A DNA stretch of 64,000 nt from Phoronis australis (Eukaryota > Phoronida > Phoronidae): NCBI GenBank assembly GCA_002633005.1, contig NMRA01000584.1:134985-198984 (forward strand), in the 5' to 3' direction. Below, one piece after another: positions 55,401-64,000 of this stretch. Position 1 is the first letter of the stretch, and every line of letters starts with the position of its first letter. The notes under the pieces were generated by a model. The model was not told where the DNA came from. It saw nothing but the letters and a program-made list of their open reading frames with translations, and made no database searches. Position numbers and translations under genes: made by a program.

Positions 55401-58400
55401 AAATACTCGAGCAATCAGTTATGGCTATTTCCAAAGCTTAAAATCCTGGCGATATACATTGTTTGTAGAATGTTATTATTGTGTCTAATTGTTGTGGTTT
55501 AGCAGAGTTCAAATTTGATGTGCCCAGGTACTCATGGTGCACGCTAAACTACCAACTAAAAGCTCTTCCAGTCAACCCATACTGATTGGGGTAACCAATA
55601 GGTTTTTAATGAAAACATAAATCCAGATGGAAATTGTGCTTTTCTATTGGCTGCGTTTGCAAGTTCCACATTTCACCTGAGTGTTGCACTTTTTCCAATT
55701 GTTTGGCTCTTGAACCTACAATTTTCTCGACCAAATTTGAACTCTGTTGTATGGTTGATCCATGAAATTCGCTGTGCTGTGAAAGATGACTGTGGGCACC
55801 AGACCTATATAAGCTGTCAGCGTGTGCCTTTGCTGCATCAGTATGCATCGGTGACTATTCATGTTTTGTGTTCTCTTCAGCGTCTGCCTATAACCCGGTC
55901 AGTTGGTCACTCAACCCCGGCCAGTCCGACGAACCCTCGGAACCGTTACGCTCGCCCCGCGGGCACGGTCTAGGCCCCAAAGGTACCCACTTCCCTCGAC
56001 ACAGGGAGAACACAAGTCTGCATCTTTAGTTGGACGTCTTGCGTAGTACACATCTATCCAGTGATCACTGATAGTTTTAAGTGATGCTGCCAAGTATAGT
56101 GGTCAAGCATTATTTGTCGGGCAAAAACGAGGGTTACGTTATATGGGTTCTCTCTTTTGTCTAGCTTTGTGTTTTTGTGAAATTCCATTGATGTGCAGAA
56201 TCAGTGAAGCTTTTGATTATTGTCAGTGTGTGAAATTTACAGATATTTTGAGAGGATTGTCATTGTAATGAATTCATTGAATCTAGCCGAGGCTAAAAAA
56301 CGAATTCATTGACAGCTGAGTGTCAGTTGTTCTAGCAGTCCAACTATTGAGGGGACTTGTGATCTACTCTCTGCCTGTCGCCTGGTGTTGTGGGCTCAGT
56401 GTAGTTCTAGACATGCTGTAGGCTGTTGGTGTTGTGGGCTGTTTAGTTGCAGACGCCCTCTAGTGGGATATCCTCTATTGGTAGTGCTGGCTTTCTAACC
56501 CTGACGCTTGGTGTTTTCTTATGTAGCGCTATTTCTTTTCTCGTAGATGTGTGACTCTGTCTTTATCTGTACTCCTTGTTTATTATTTTTGGTGCCTCTG
56601 ATACCCTTATTTGAGTGTTTTGCAGTGTTCTTATTATGGTGATGCATTTCGGGAGCCGTGCAATGTTGTGTCACTTGGCAACGTTCTTTCTTGTATGCAA
56701 CTTTTTTTAGTGAACATTCACTTTCCTAAAGTATGTGTTTCGATCAGCTGTTTCTCAAATGTTCTACCAAATAAGTTCATGCTTTTAGTGAACAAACTTA
56801 TGCTAGGAAGTGTTATTTTTTTCTGACAAAGACACCGGAAATTGGTTTTCTTGAAAAATTACGCTGCATGGCAAAATCGCATTGAAAAGTCACAAACAAC
56901 TTTTTAGATATAAATCCTGCATGCCAGAATGTATCAGTGAACCCATGTTGAATGTTGTATTATTATAAACTGGAATCTGGGTTCTATTCACTCTGAGCTA
57001 GTTTGATCATGTTGCAATTGCCTGTACATGTCAATATTCTGTGAGGCCTTGTCAAGGTCGTGACTGGCTAACTACAAAACAGAATGCAGTACTACTGTAC
57101 TAGTCATCCTGTGATCTCAGTTGCAGGCAGCACCTGCTATGTGTGGTGTGATTTAGAGCATGTAACCTCACTGCAACTAAGAACTGTTGGCGGACCCCGT
57201 ACCTTGGAGATTGTGGCCATTAATGTTGGCCTCTGATGTTTTTGCCTGTCGTTTACTGTTTTCCTATAACAATGACAATTGATTGTACTTGGACCCTGTA
57301 GTCAAAACATCATACTGAGAATATGTCCACTTGCGTACTTTGGAACGTAAGATGAGTAGCCAATCGCACTACAGTTATTTCCCTTGTAAAAACCCTATTG
57401 TGTTACCATCAGTTGTAGCTTATTACTATTAAGTGTACAGCCTTACACAGCCAGTAAAATTGGTGAAAAGTGTTTCCATTCAAAAGTTTGTTGACATTTC
57501 TAACATTGCTGCTGGTATGTCCGGCCAGTGTGGTGCTGTGCAAGGAATATTTGCACATGGCCATTGTACCAAGAATGCACTTTTCGCGCTTCGAATTTCT
57601 GTATTCACTGATGGGCGATCTATTTTAGCGGCGGCCGACCAGCTGAGAGAATCAAGAAAATGTTCATCATTTCAAGTCACATTGAAATCATTCTTTACCC
57701 CTTTTTTATTTCCTTCTACTCATCCCGCCGAACCAGTATAACACAAAGTCTGCCCATCCAAGAGAGGGGCAAGATGGTCTGTCTGTAAACCACTGGCGTA
57801 AGGGTTTAGTTTAATGACTGTGTGTATCTACATGCAGGTCCTAACGTGGTGATCGGTGTTCACAGGTTCTTAAACAGTGATTGCACTTGCTTTTAATGTT
57901 TTGCTAACTATGTGGGAGAAGTGAATTAATGTTCTTACCTAGTTGTTGCTCAGTGGGCCAGCTAGCCTCTGGGTTTAAAGATAAAAATGTTTTTTGTCAC
58001 AGTCATTTTTTGTGGTAAATTGTGACGTCGTCAATGTGGTTACAAGTTTTAAATTTTGATGTCTGTCAACACATGTAATGGTTTGTTGATTGCTTTGTCC
58101 TGGTGTTGTTTAAACGCAGGAACCTCATTCGATGGTGGTGTATCAGTAGATAAAGGTCTGATCAGTCATCTATGTTTTTGTTTTTCAGCATCAACGTTTA
58201 ATCCACTCACAGGTGAAGACTACCCTGGTGCACCTCCTCAGGTAGGTGATACTGATGTGAAAAGAATGTTATTTTAAAGGGGAATGGGCACCTTACATGC
58301 ATATGGTTATGTAGGACCTTACAAACAAGCCTGTCTGTATATCCATGTAGATTATTACATGGAGAAATCATCCCCCGTTATTTAGAGCCCGGGTGGATTT

Positions 58401-61250
58401 TGGAGAATTATCACCCGAGGGGCGTTCGCCCAGAGGGTGATAATTCTACAAAATCCACCAGGGCTCTAGATAAGGGGGATAGCGACTGAGAACATGTAAT
58501 AATCTATTTATACCACATACTGAACGAGAAACACTGCAATGAATCGGTCTACCTTTCTCGACTCGCCTCGGCTTTGTAACTACTCTATGTCATAGGCCCG
58601 CTGTCGGAGGTCGTGACCTTTTAAGAAAAGCTGAGCTATTTTTGTCAGATAATGCTTTTACTCAAAAGCAATTGAAAATTTAAACAAAATAGAAATAAAG
58701 TGAATCTATAAGTTAAGGTTTAGCAACTATTATAGCTTACTACACACGCTAAGCTTCGTCCGGGAAAATATCGTCTGCTAAAGTAGGTTACCACTAGTAA
58801 CTGAGTGTAATGCTCAAGTCGAAGGATCCCGATGACACGATACCCGCATTCAGTTCAAATTGGAAATCGGTGATTTACAAGTGAGAGAACACGAGAGAAA
58901 AAATTTCACGGAATTAAGATATGGAAATTATGCCTCTTATTTTTCATAGCGTATAAATGTCAGTACAATGCCCTTTACTGAACATGCGATTGTTGTGCGT
59001 GCTCATTTAAGTATTCTATTTTCACGTTCGATGACGTCAGCCGCTGAGTGGTATAGTGGTAAAGTCGGCAACTCGAAACTTTGGAGGCCCGGGTTCGAAT
59101 TTCGAAACCGGCCTCGGTTTTCCGCTAGTGAGATAACTAAATGGGTTATTACACAGTTGTATCTGCCACTTGACGCTAATATTGTGGTATAAATATAATT
59201 ATCTACAAAACTCCGGGAAGTATTGTTTTATGAAAATACAAGCTTGTAGAATTTGATGTTTGCTTGTATACCAATATTTGCCAGTAATTTGGTTGCGTGA
59301 CCACACATTTCATGCACCCACATATTTTTGTGTGGGTGCATTGTGCCATCACCTTTGTCCCTTGATGTATGTACATGAAATTTTGGTGATGTTTTCCTAT
59401 CATAGATGGGCGGCATGAGCAAATTTTTTAACAAATCTGATTACCGGTGTACTTCTATTAGCAATTTTAGTTTTTTTTTTTACGCTTGCCTTGAGTCTGT
59501 GTCTGGATTTTCATGAAATTTGGCTAAAGGTATATATGAGGAAGATGACGCTACCTTCACGTTTTTGTATGTTCCTTCTGAATAGAGGACAGCTCACGAT
59601 TAAAGTGGCTTCTCCTAGTGGGAGTTGTGCATTTTTTGCATCCATGGCTTAACTCCTAAACCCTCTGAAGGATATTTGTTACTGTTGGCAAATGTATTTA
59701 CACGAAAAGGTGACAACAGTTGACTACGACTTTCAGACAGATCCAACTATTGTTGTGCCTCCTAGTGGCAATTTTATTTTTTTCTGTTTCCTCTGGAGAT
59801 CCTGGATGGATTTTTGTGAACTTTAGCAAATAGATTTCTTTAAATGTGGCGATGTTACCTTTTTATTTTCAGATGTATTTGACATAGTGCACGCCTACTA
59901 GTGGCAGTTTTTCATTGTGTTTAATCTGTTTTTTGCGTATGTCTCACTATTAGCCAAATGACTCTAAGAATCATTAAGAAAATTGGTGAATGTTTTCCTA
60001 TTGGGAAGAGAGCATTGTTGACGATTTTTGTACTGTTTTTATTACTGTGGCGCCCCGTAGTGGCAGTTTGATTTTTTCACATCTGCATCCGCTTCTCCCT
60101 GCAAGATCTTTGTGAAGTTTGGCAAGTGTAATGTGACAACAGATGACGACGTTTCAGCGTATCTGACATTACCACTGTGCCCGCCTGTTTCAATTTTTTT
60201 ACGGTCTTGGCAGTTGTGTTCCTATTGAGGAGTGCATTGCTGACTTGCTATGCACCCCTTACAAGCTAGAGATGTTTACTAGCATTGCTCCATGTAGTAA
60301 GAATGTTTAAAATAGTTGTAATTGTCCCTTGTATCTGCACTATATGCGATGCATGCAGTGGGTGGATATCAATACTCCACGTTGCTCTTGTCAGTAAAAT
60401 TTAGTGGAAAGGAAAGGTTTTGTTAAAAAGCAACAGCAGTAATAATTTGGCCAATTTTCATTATTTTGGTATCAATGTCTTTGACGAAATCTCAAAAATG
60501 CTGTTATAAGTTATTTGTTTTCGTTCTGTGCAACTTGAGTTTTTATGAAATTCATGCAGAAGTGGAACATTATAATAATTTCCAAAAGCATTTGGTGAAC
60601 AGTGCATAATGCACAGTATCTCATATGAATCCAATTGGCTATTTCTGCCTTATTACAGTAAGTTCCGAAGTTAGCCAAATTTCGCTTCCAATGATTATGT
60701 AAAATATGAACAGTCCCTTGTGATGGAAGCAAGCATGCTTCCCTGAACTTGTGTGTTGCAATCTGAAAGGGGGAATGGTGAATGTTATTTTCAGCAAATA
60801 CTGTTAAGAGAGAGTTAGCTGCAAGCCTAAATACTCACACTGTATTGAGTTCTATTTCTGACTGGTTACCTTGTTTTGGTCTGGTTTTAGATATCAGGTT
60901 TCCGCTATAGATCCTGAATGTATTTTAAGAGAAAGTTGTGATTTATTTTTGGTGATGAGCGTGGGAATTAGCTGATGAATATGACGGATGATGCCAGGGT
61001 AGTTAGATTATTTCAACTAAAAAGCCTAGCAGTAAGTATTTCAAGAGTAACTGTTCTCTAAGAGCTCCAATAACTTTATTCATTGCATAGCTGTAATGTA
61101 AACTGTATCATGAGGCCTAGATATAATAAACATTTCTGTTTGTATTTAATTGGGTAAAAATACAAATTTAATCATGTCCCTTTTACTCCACAGGACCAAA
61201 AAACAGGCCGTCGTACCAATAACCAGGCACGTGATACGCGACCTTGGTAG
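46189..61250 (+). CDS. Jupiter/HN1 (JPT) family protein with a repeated exon-cassette array, 5' partial gene
   Basis: Exons: 46189-46406, 47068-47217, 50500-50544, 51673-51777, 52194-52292, 53682-53825, 55881-55982, 58189-58241, 61194-61250. All are GT-AG and in phase, giving 323 residues plus stop after an unfound N-terminal exon. The first visible exon holds VLAEPGGASSDIFG, the RVL-x-PPGG-x-SS-x-IFG signature of Jupiter and HN1/JPT proteins, small disordered proteins; Drosophila Jupiter binds microtubules. A second DIFG follows about 40 residues on. The next six exons begin and end in phase 1, and four encode related modules with an N-[PL]-x-x-W core. The penultimate exon has NPLTGEDYPG. 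The low-complexity composition suggests disorder. The PGG-DIFG exon fixes the family; the cassette region has no counterpart I know of in vertebrate JPT1/JPT2. Confidence 0.8.
47068..47217 (+). CDS. JPT-like exon, charged GGD / EEAKAAVQGQR segment
   Basis: Acceptor ACTTGAAG then GT-CTC-AAA, donor CAAG|gtgggt. It encodes LKPKDESSLNVMGG, GGDPQVRGDSKTISQEEAKA and AVQGQRFKAKGQ. Phase 1 at both ends (150 bases). The weak purine-containing acceptor is the least certain part, but codon phase, composition and reading continuity support the exon. Confidence 0.75.
47218..50499 (+). other. JPT-like intron containing a modular repeat
   Basis: About 3.3 kb. Roughly the middle third (48101-49168) is a reversed modular repeat. 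I found no further phase-1 cassette, but short exons could be missed by eye. Confidence 0.55.
48101..49168 (-). repeat. Modular GCGCCC-family repeat, copy 5 (reverse)
   Basis: Reads from the tail palindrome (TTGCGCCCACAGATTTATAT) to the head (ATTCGTGGGTGCATTTCAAC, then GCTGCGC). Repeated TAGTGGCAATTT / TAGTGGCCATTTTT modules lie between. Antisense to the JPT-like gene. Confidence 0.85.
50500..50544 (+). CDS. JPT-like 45-base micro-cassette
   Basis: Acceptor ACAGTGCAG, donor CAAG|gtgagc. Encodes GHEFLSNQKYSRLQQ in phase 1-1, so it can be included or skipped without shifting frame. No family signature; support comes from strong splice sites and matching phase. Confidence 0.6.
51673..51777 (+). 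CDS. JPT-like cassette 1 (AQTHNPLNW)
   Basis: Acceptor CCTTCAG, donor AAAAG|gtaccg. Encodes AQTHNPLNWLANRGYENTQP, KCWDDQPTP and ends KKVPGK. 105 bases, phase 1-1. First of four related cassettes: the lead QTHN is shared with the next exon and the PGK/KGK-like end recurs. Confidence 0.8.
52194..52292 (+). CDS. JPT-like cassette 2 (VQTHNLFTW)
   Basis: Acceptor GATTGCAG, donor AAAAG|gtacac. Encodes VQTHNLFTWQPYPGFDDITP, VERTPIVI and ends RMKGK. 99 bases, phase 1-1. Closest to cassette 1 by its QTHN start and GK|gtac end. Confidence 0.8.
53682..53825 (+). CDS. JPT-like cassette 3 (VSSHNPITW)
   Basis: Acceptor CCCTCTAG, donor CAAG|gtacct. Encodes VSSHNPITWRPAEDSKDYWY, GNNKSPMKPMDGQPLDQERI and NSAARRGQ. 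144 bases, phase 1-1; longest of the cassettes. Confidence 0.8.
55881..55982 (+). CDS. JPT-like cassette 4 (ASAYNPVSW)
   Basis: Acceptor CTCTTCAG, donor AAAG|gtaccc. Encodes ASAYNPVSWSLNPGQSDEPS, EPLRSPRGHG and LGPK. 102 bases, phase 1-1. The exon is clearly GC-rich against AT-rich introns, as expected for real coding sequence. Confidence 0.8.
58189..58241 (+). CDS. JPT-like penultimate exon (ASTFNPLTGEDYPG)
   Basis: Acceptor TTTTTCAG with a long pyrimidine tract, donor CCTCAG|gtaggt. Encodes ASTFNPLTGEDYPGAPPQ, entering in phase 1 and leaving in phase 0. Its start resembles cassette leads (A-S-x-F/Y-N-P), but TG replaces the conserved tryptophan position. Confidence 0.8.
58348..58506. mobile_element. 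Palindromic MITE, ~160 bp
   Basis: TAGATTATTACATG at the left recurs inverted as CATGTAATAATCTA at the right, and further in GTGGATTTT-G-AGAATTATCACCC pairs with GGGTGATAATTCT-C-AAAATCCAC. The arms are about 75 bases with a short loop at GGGGCGTTCGCC. It begins about 105 bases after the donor of the penultimate JPT-like exon. Confidence 0.85.
59036..59112 (+). repeat. tRNA-like sequence (SINE head or tRNA remnant)
   Basis: TGGTATAGTGGTAAAG matches an A box and GGGTTCGAATTTC a B box with correct spacing. The acceptor and T stems do not pair well, so a working tRNA gene is unlikely. It differs from the tRNA-like heads at 2263 and 31846. Confidence 0.55.
59311..60390 (-). repeat. Modular GCGCCC-family repeat, copy 6 (reverse)
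   Basis: Tail palindrome ATGCACCCACATATTTTTGT-GTGGGTGCAT at the left, head CAATACTCCACGTTGCTCTTG at the right, and several TCCTAGTGG or ACTAGTGG modules between. In the last JPT-like intron, antisense to the gene. Confidence 0.85.
60505..60715 (+). repeat. Diverged GCGTTTTGGA-family repeat, third copy
   Basis: Shares TCATATGAATCCAATTGGC and the following TAGCCAAATTT-type block with 13425-13615 and 23655-23880. It directly follows copy 6 of the modular repeat. Confidence 0.5.
61194..61250 (+). CDS. JPT-like last exon and stop
   Basis: Acceptor CTCCACAG then GAC-CAA-AAA-ACA. Encodes DQKTGRRTNNQARDTRPW followed by TAG. Phase 0 fits the previous donor. The basic, polar tail is consistent with an unstructured protein. 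Confidence 0.75.
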   Translation, partial: DQKTGRRTNNQARDTRPW

Positions 61251-61933
61251 AGGGCAGCACACGATGAGTTCACTGTGATCTGAGTTCATAAGTCCGCAAG
61301 AATCAGGGCGGGCTGCTATCGGTTTCTTTTGTATTATAATTTAACACTGGCCCAAACACCGCATATAAGCAAGTCATTGTTCATGAAGTCCCTGTGTGGA
61401 GATTGTCTCTGAGTGTGGAAGCCTTGTACGAGTGATGACTTACCTGAATGAGACAGAGAGAATATTGCTGCATCTGTTTATTATTAGAAATTTGTTTATT
61501 CATTTAAATGAATGTTTTGATATGAAATGGTGCTTGAAGTGGAGTGGGGGATGTTCACTGATCACTGTCTACCTTTCTTTAGGCTCCTCTGAAATGAGCA
61601 TTTTTGTACAGAAATGTTTGTTTGATCAATTGCATTATAGGTGTATATAGTAGGTAAGCACTGCAATTGAAGAGTAATTTAATTTACAAATAATTGCATC
61701 GTTTCTGGTATCCATTTTGTTGTTCGTATTAAGTTTGAAGTGAGTTTATATTTAGTGCAGTGTGCATCCTGTTAGTTTTTCTCTATTAACAAATAGCAAC
61801 ACAAATTATGAGAAACCGTTTCCCTACATTCCCAGTAATCTGAACATTTTCAATTAGAAAGGTTATCATCTTACCTGGCCTTAACATGTCATTAATTGAA
61901 CTTCACCTGTTTGCATTTTTATCTTGGTTCTTT

Positions 61934-61939
61934 AATAAA
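61934..61939 (+). terminator. Candidate polyadenylation signal of the JPT-like gene
   Basis: AATAAA about 685 bases after the TAG. A second AATAAA at 62267-62272 is an alternative. The 3' UTR end cannot be decided from sequence alone. Confidence 0.4.
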
Positions 61940-62740
61940 TTTTGGATTGGAGATGTGTTTACTGACTTCACTGATGTTATGCTATTGACTGCTCAGGCTA
62001 GTTACACCTGTACAGTGTAGTTGAAGCATGTTGCAAAGAACCTGGTCTGTTTCGTAGACCCAAGGCAATAGTTGTGCGCTTGCGGGAAGAAATATATATA
62101 TATGAATTCTATCATACATTACATGGATTTCTACATCTGGTACTGAACCTCCTCACTATTTTGCACCTGAAGCTTCTGGACCTGACTTAAAACTGCTCAG
62201 CAATAATCATTCATACTGTGTTCACAGGCAAAAATAGTTATATTAATGGATAGTTGCATGTAGTGCAATAAACTGACTGAATCTGACTCTAGGCATCCAC
62301 TGCAGGATGTAGCCTTCCTACAATGCCTTCCAATTTGTTCTGTCTCTTGCTGCTCTCCTCCATGTTGTGCCTCTCGTCATACTTGGTATGAAACGCTTTT
62401 TGAAAAATTACACATTTTCACAAATTAATGATCTCATATAAATGTGTTGAATACAAAAAGTAATGGCTGCCAAAACTTGTGTTCAAATCTCCCAAGTCAG
62501 TTCGGCTATTGCTGGGTTCAAAGCACCTCAAAATTAAGTTAACTTCAGCTGCTTGACTGATAAGAGGGTCAAATATCTTCACTTAGAGTGCTACAAGCAA
62601 CACAAAGATACAAGCTGTCTGGACTTGCTGGACGTACAAGTCGATACAAGGGGTATTCAATGTAATTAACAAATTTATGCCGTGCATAATTCAACATTCC
62701 GGTCTCGCCAAAAACTTGAACTCATTGCCGCCATTTTGTA

Positions 62741-62905
62741 ATGCACCCACCTGTGTGTGGACACATTTTGCCGTCACCCCATTCGCTGTATCTCCAAAAC
62801 TGACGTATGCTCATGAAATTTTCATTAATGGGATGGCATGATCGAGCTTTTGGTCGGATCCTACTACCGGTGTGCCCCCTAGAGGGCCCACTCCGCCATC
62901 TTGTC
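62741..62905 (-). repeat. Modular GCGCCC-family repeat, tail fragment (reverse)
   Basis: ATGCACCCACCTGTGTGTGG, then TATCTCCAAAACTGACGTATG-CTCATGAAATTT and GCCCCCTAGAGGGC match the tail end of the family. The rest of the unit is missing. Same orientation as copies 5 and 6. Confidence 0.75.
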
Positions 62906-63311
62906 ATTCGCCGCAATAGCGGTCGAAATTTCGTCAAAAGCTCTCGGCAAGCCTTTGGGATTTTAACGAAATTTCCAAGAGGTTTTCCTCATGTCATAAA
63001 CAGTGAGACTCGTCAGGATTCTCTATTTCTGGAACCTTAAGAAACGTAAAAATGACACTAGTTCAGGTGTTTTCGTGGATGAATTTTTGCAATTTATTGC
63101 CCTGCAAAAGGCGCCCTTCCCCATTATTCTCGTTGCTGCTACGGGTGACGCCGTGCGCAGTGTCAAAAATGGGGAGTTTCCGATTGTGGAAGGGAACGAA
63201 GGACTCCTCGAAGAAAAAGTTCGATAAAGGGAATAATTGTTTTAGTTGGGACATCGACGACCTCCTAAGTTGTCCCTCGATCTGTGCGCAAAACGTGTTT
63301 TAGTCAGTGTG

Positions 63312-63425
63312 TGGCATAATTTGCCGAAAAACTTCCGGCGTACATGTAGGAAGCACCCGCCCTGTCAAAGTCATGTCAACTAGAGACAGTGGTCACTGTC
63401 TAGTGTTGTTACAGATAGGCTGTGT
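63312..63425 (-). repeat. Fragment of an old repeat shared with 30541-30660
   Basis: ATTTGCCGAAAAACTTCCGGC and a following CACTGTCTA-GT block match ATTTGCCAAAAAGCTTCCGGC and its neighbours at 30.5 kb. Too short and diverged to classify. Confidence 0.45.
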
Positions 63426-64000
63426 GGCAAGATGCTTTTCACGCGTTCACTGTTAGAAACTTGAGATACGTAGGCTTTGTTCATTGTATGAGGAGTAATT
63501 TGCTTTTCAGGCAGACCTGGATGTTTTGCAAGACAGCTTGCGCTGGAGTCACTGTTTTATTTTCCTAGTACCACCCAGGCCGGAACCTTTTCTTCGGTTA
63601 TTGCAACTCACCAGAGACACCACTGAGTAACCCGAGTATGGATTGAACCGTTCTGGTCATATTTAAAATAATGTTTTGCCACACCGAAGGAAGAACTACA
63701 GTTGTATAGGAACACTGTTTGGTGTATGCTGATTAAGTCACTTTGTCACACTTTCCCCGTGTGTGGGTGGGAGCAGGTTGTCACCGACTGGTGCTAATAG
63801 CTTTCGGTGCGACGATAGGCTGAAGGCTGGTTCGACTGAGTTAATCACTTAATTACATGTAATCTCGACCGTACTTTCATAAGCCTACTCAAACAAAACG
63901 TCCGACGTAATGTCATCTATGCTCCAGCCAGTGCTGCGAAGCCTTGATTTGTGATGAACTTCTGAGACACTTTCTGCAATTAACTGTTACATTACGGCGT

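Larger units (their letters stand above)
62280..64000. other. 3' flank of the JPT-like gene, no further gene seen
   Basis: Apart from the repeat fragments at 62741 and 63312 the region is unassigned. Overlapping open frames of 63-83 codons at 63003-63303 exist in three frames, so none is convincing. Confidence 0.5.

Noticed and set aside
58120-58155. Candidate 36-base JPT-like exon
   Set aside because: It would need a 33-base intron after it and has a weak acceptor; kept only as an alternative-splicing note.
59036-59112. Functional tRNA gene
   Set aside because: A and B boxes are good but the acceptor and T stems do not pair, so it is called a tRNA-derived repeat.
63003-63303. Possible 5' exon of a next gene
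   Set aside because: Three overlapping frames on two strands are all open and none resembles a known protein.

Overview
This is eukaryotic, almost certainly metazoan, DNA. Coding sequence is broken into short exons with GT-AG introns of 1 to 9 kb, there is no prokaryotic gene density, and introns and intergenic DNA are full of short non-autonomous mobile elements. Gene content and repeat style suggest an invertebrate, perhaps a marine one, but I cannot name the species. There is one 503-base assembly gap (18455-18957) and two isolated N bases. Most open reading frames over 60 codons here are noise. The real genes show up only when exons are joined by splice site and phase.

Two protein genes can be supported. 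(1) Minus strand, 33203 down to 14048: a complete RNF121 orthologue, an ER/Golgi multipass RING E3 ubiquitin ligase. It has eight exons, 313 codons plus stop, every junction in phase, and all eight RING zinc ligands. Seven exons are secure. The 18-base first exon is inferred. (2) Plus strand, 46189 to 61250: a Jupiter/HN1 (JPT) family gene, 5' incomplete, recognised from a PGG-x-SS-DIFG motif. It continues into six consecutive phase 1-1 exons. Four of these share an [AV]-x-[STA]-[HY]-N-[PL]-x-[NTS]-W core and an atypical AG|gtac donor. This looks like a tandemly duplicated exon cassette array and is the most novel item in the window.

Layout: 1-13.9 kb, intergenic, with a nested inverted-repeat/tRNA-like composite (1.1-2.6 kb), a ~150-bp MITE (5.8 kb) and a modular 1.2-kb repeat (10.1-11.2 kb). 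13.9-33.2 kb, RNF121; its introns hold the gap, three more modular repeats, a fold-back element, an inverted-repeat pair, a minisatellite and a second ~150-bp MITE. Also inside intron 1 (31.3-33.0 kb) is a terminal-inverted-repeat element split by a second insertion. 33.2-46.2 kb, the region between the two genes: a displaced, decayed copy of the RNF121 5' region, an intact copy of the split element (37.1-37.9 kb), a 1.4-kb element with 27-bp inverted ends (39.5-40.9 kb) and a second fold-back element with a perfect 5-bp target duplication (44.0-44.5 kb). 46.2-61.3 kb, the JPT-like gene, with two modular repeats and a palindromic MITE in introns. 61.3-64 kb, its 3' flank and repeat fragments.

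The two genes point away from each other and nothing suggests a shared function. What links the window is transposition: several copies can be aligned with each other, giving empty-site, nesting and target-duplication evidence. All seven modular-repeat copies lie antisense to the gene they are in or beside.
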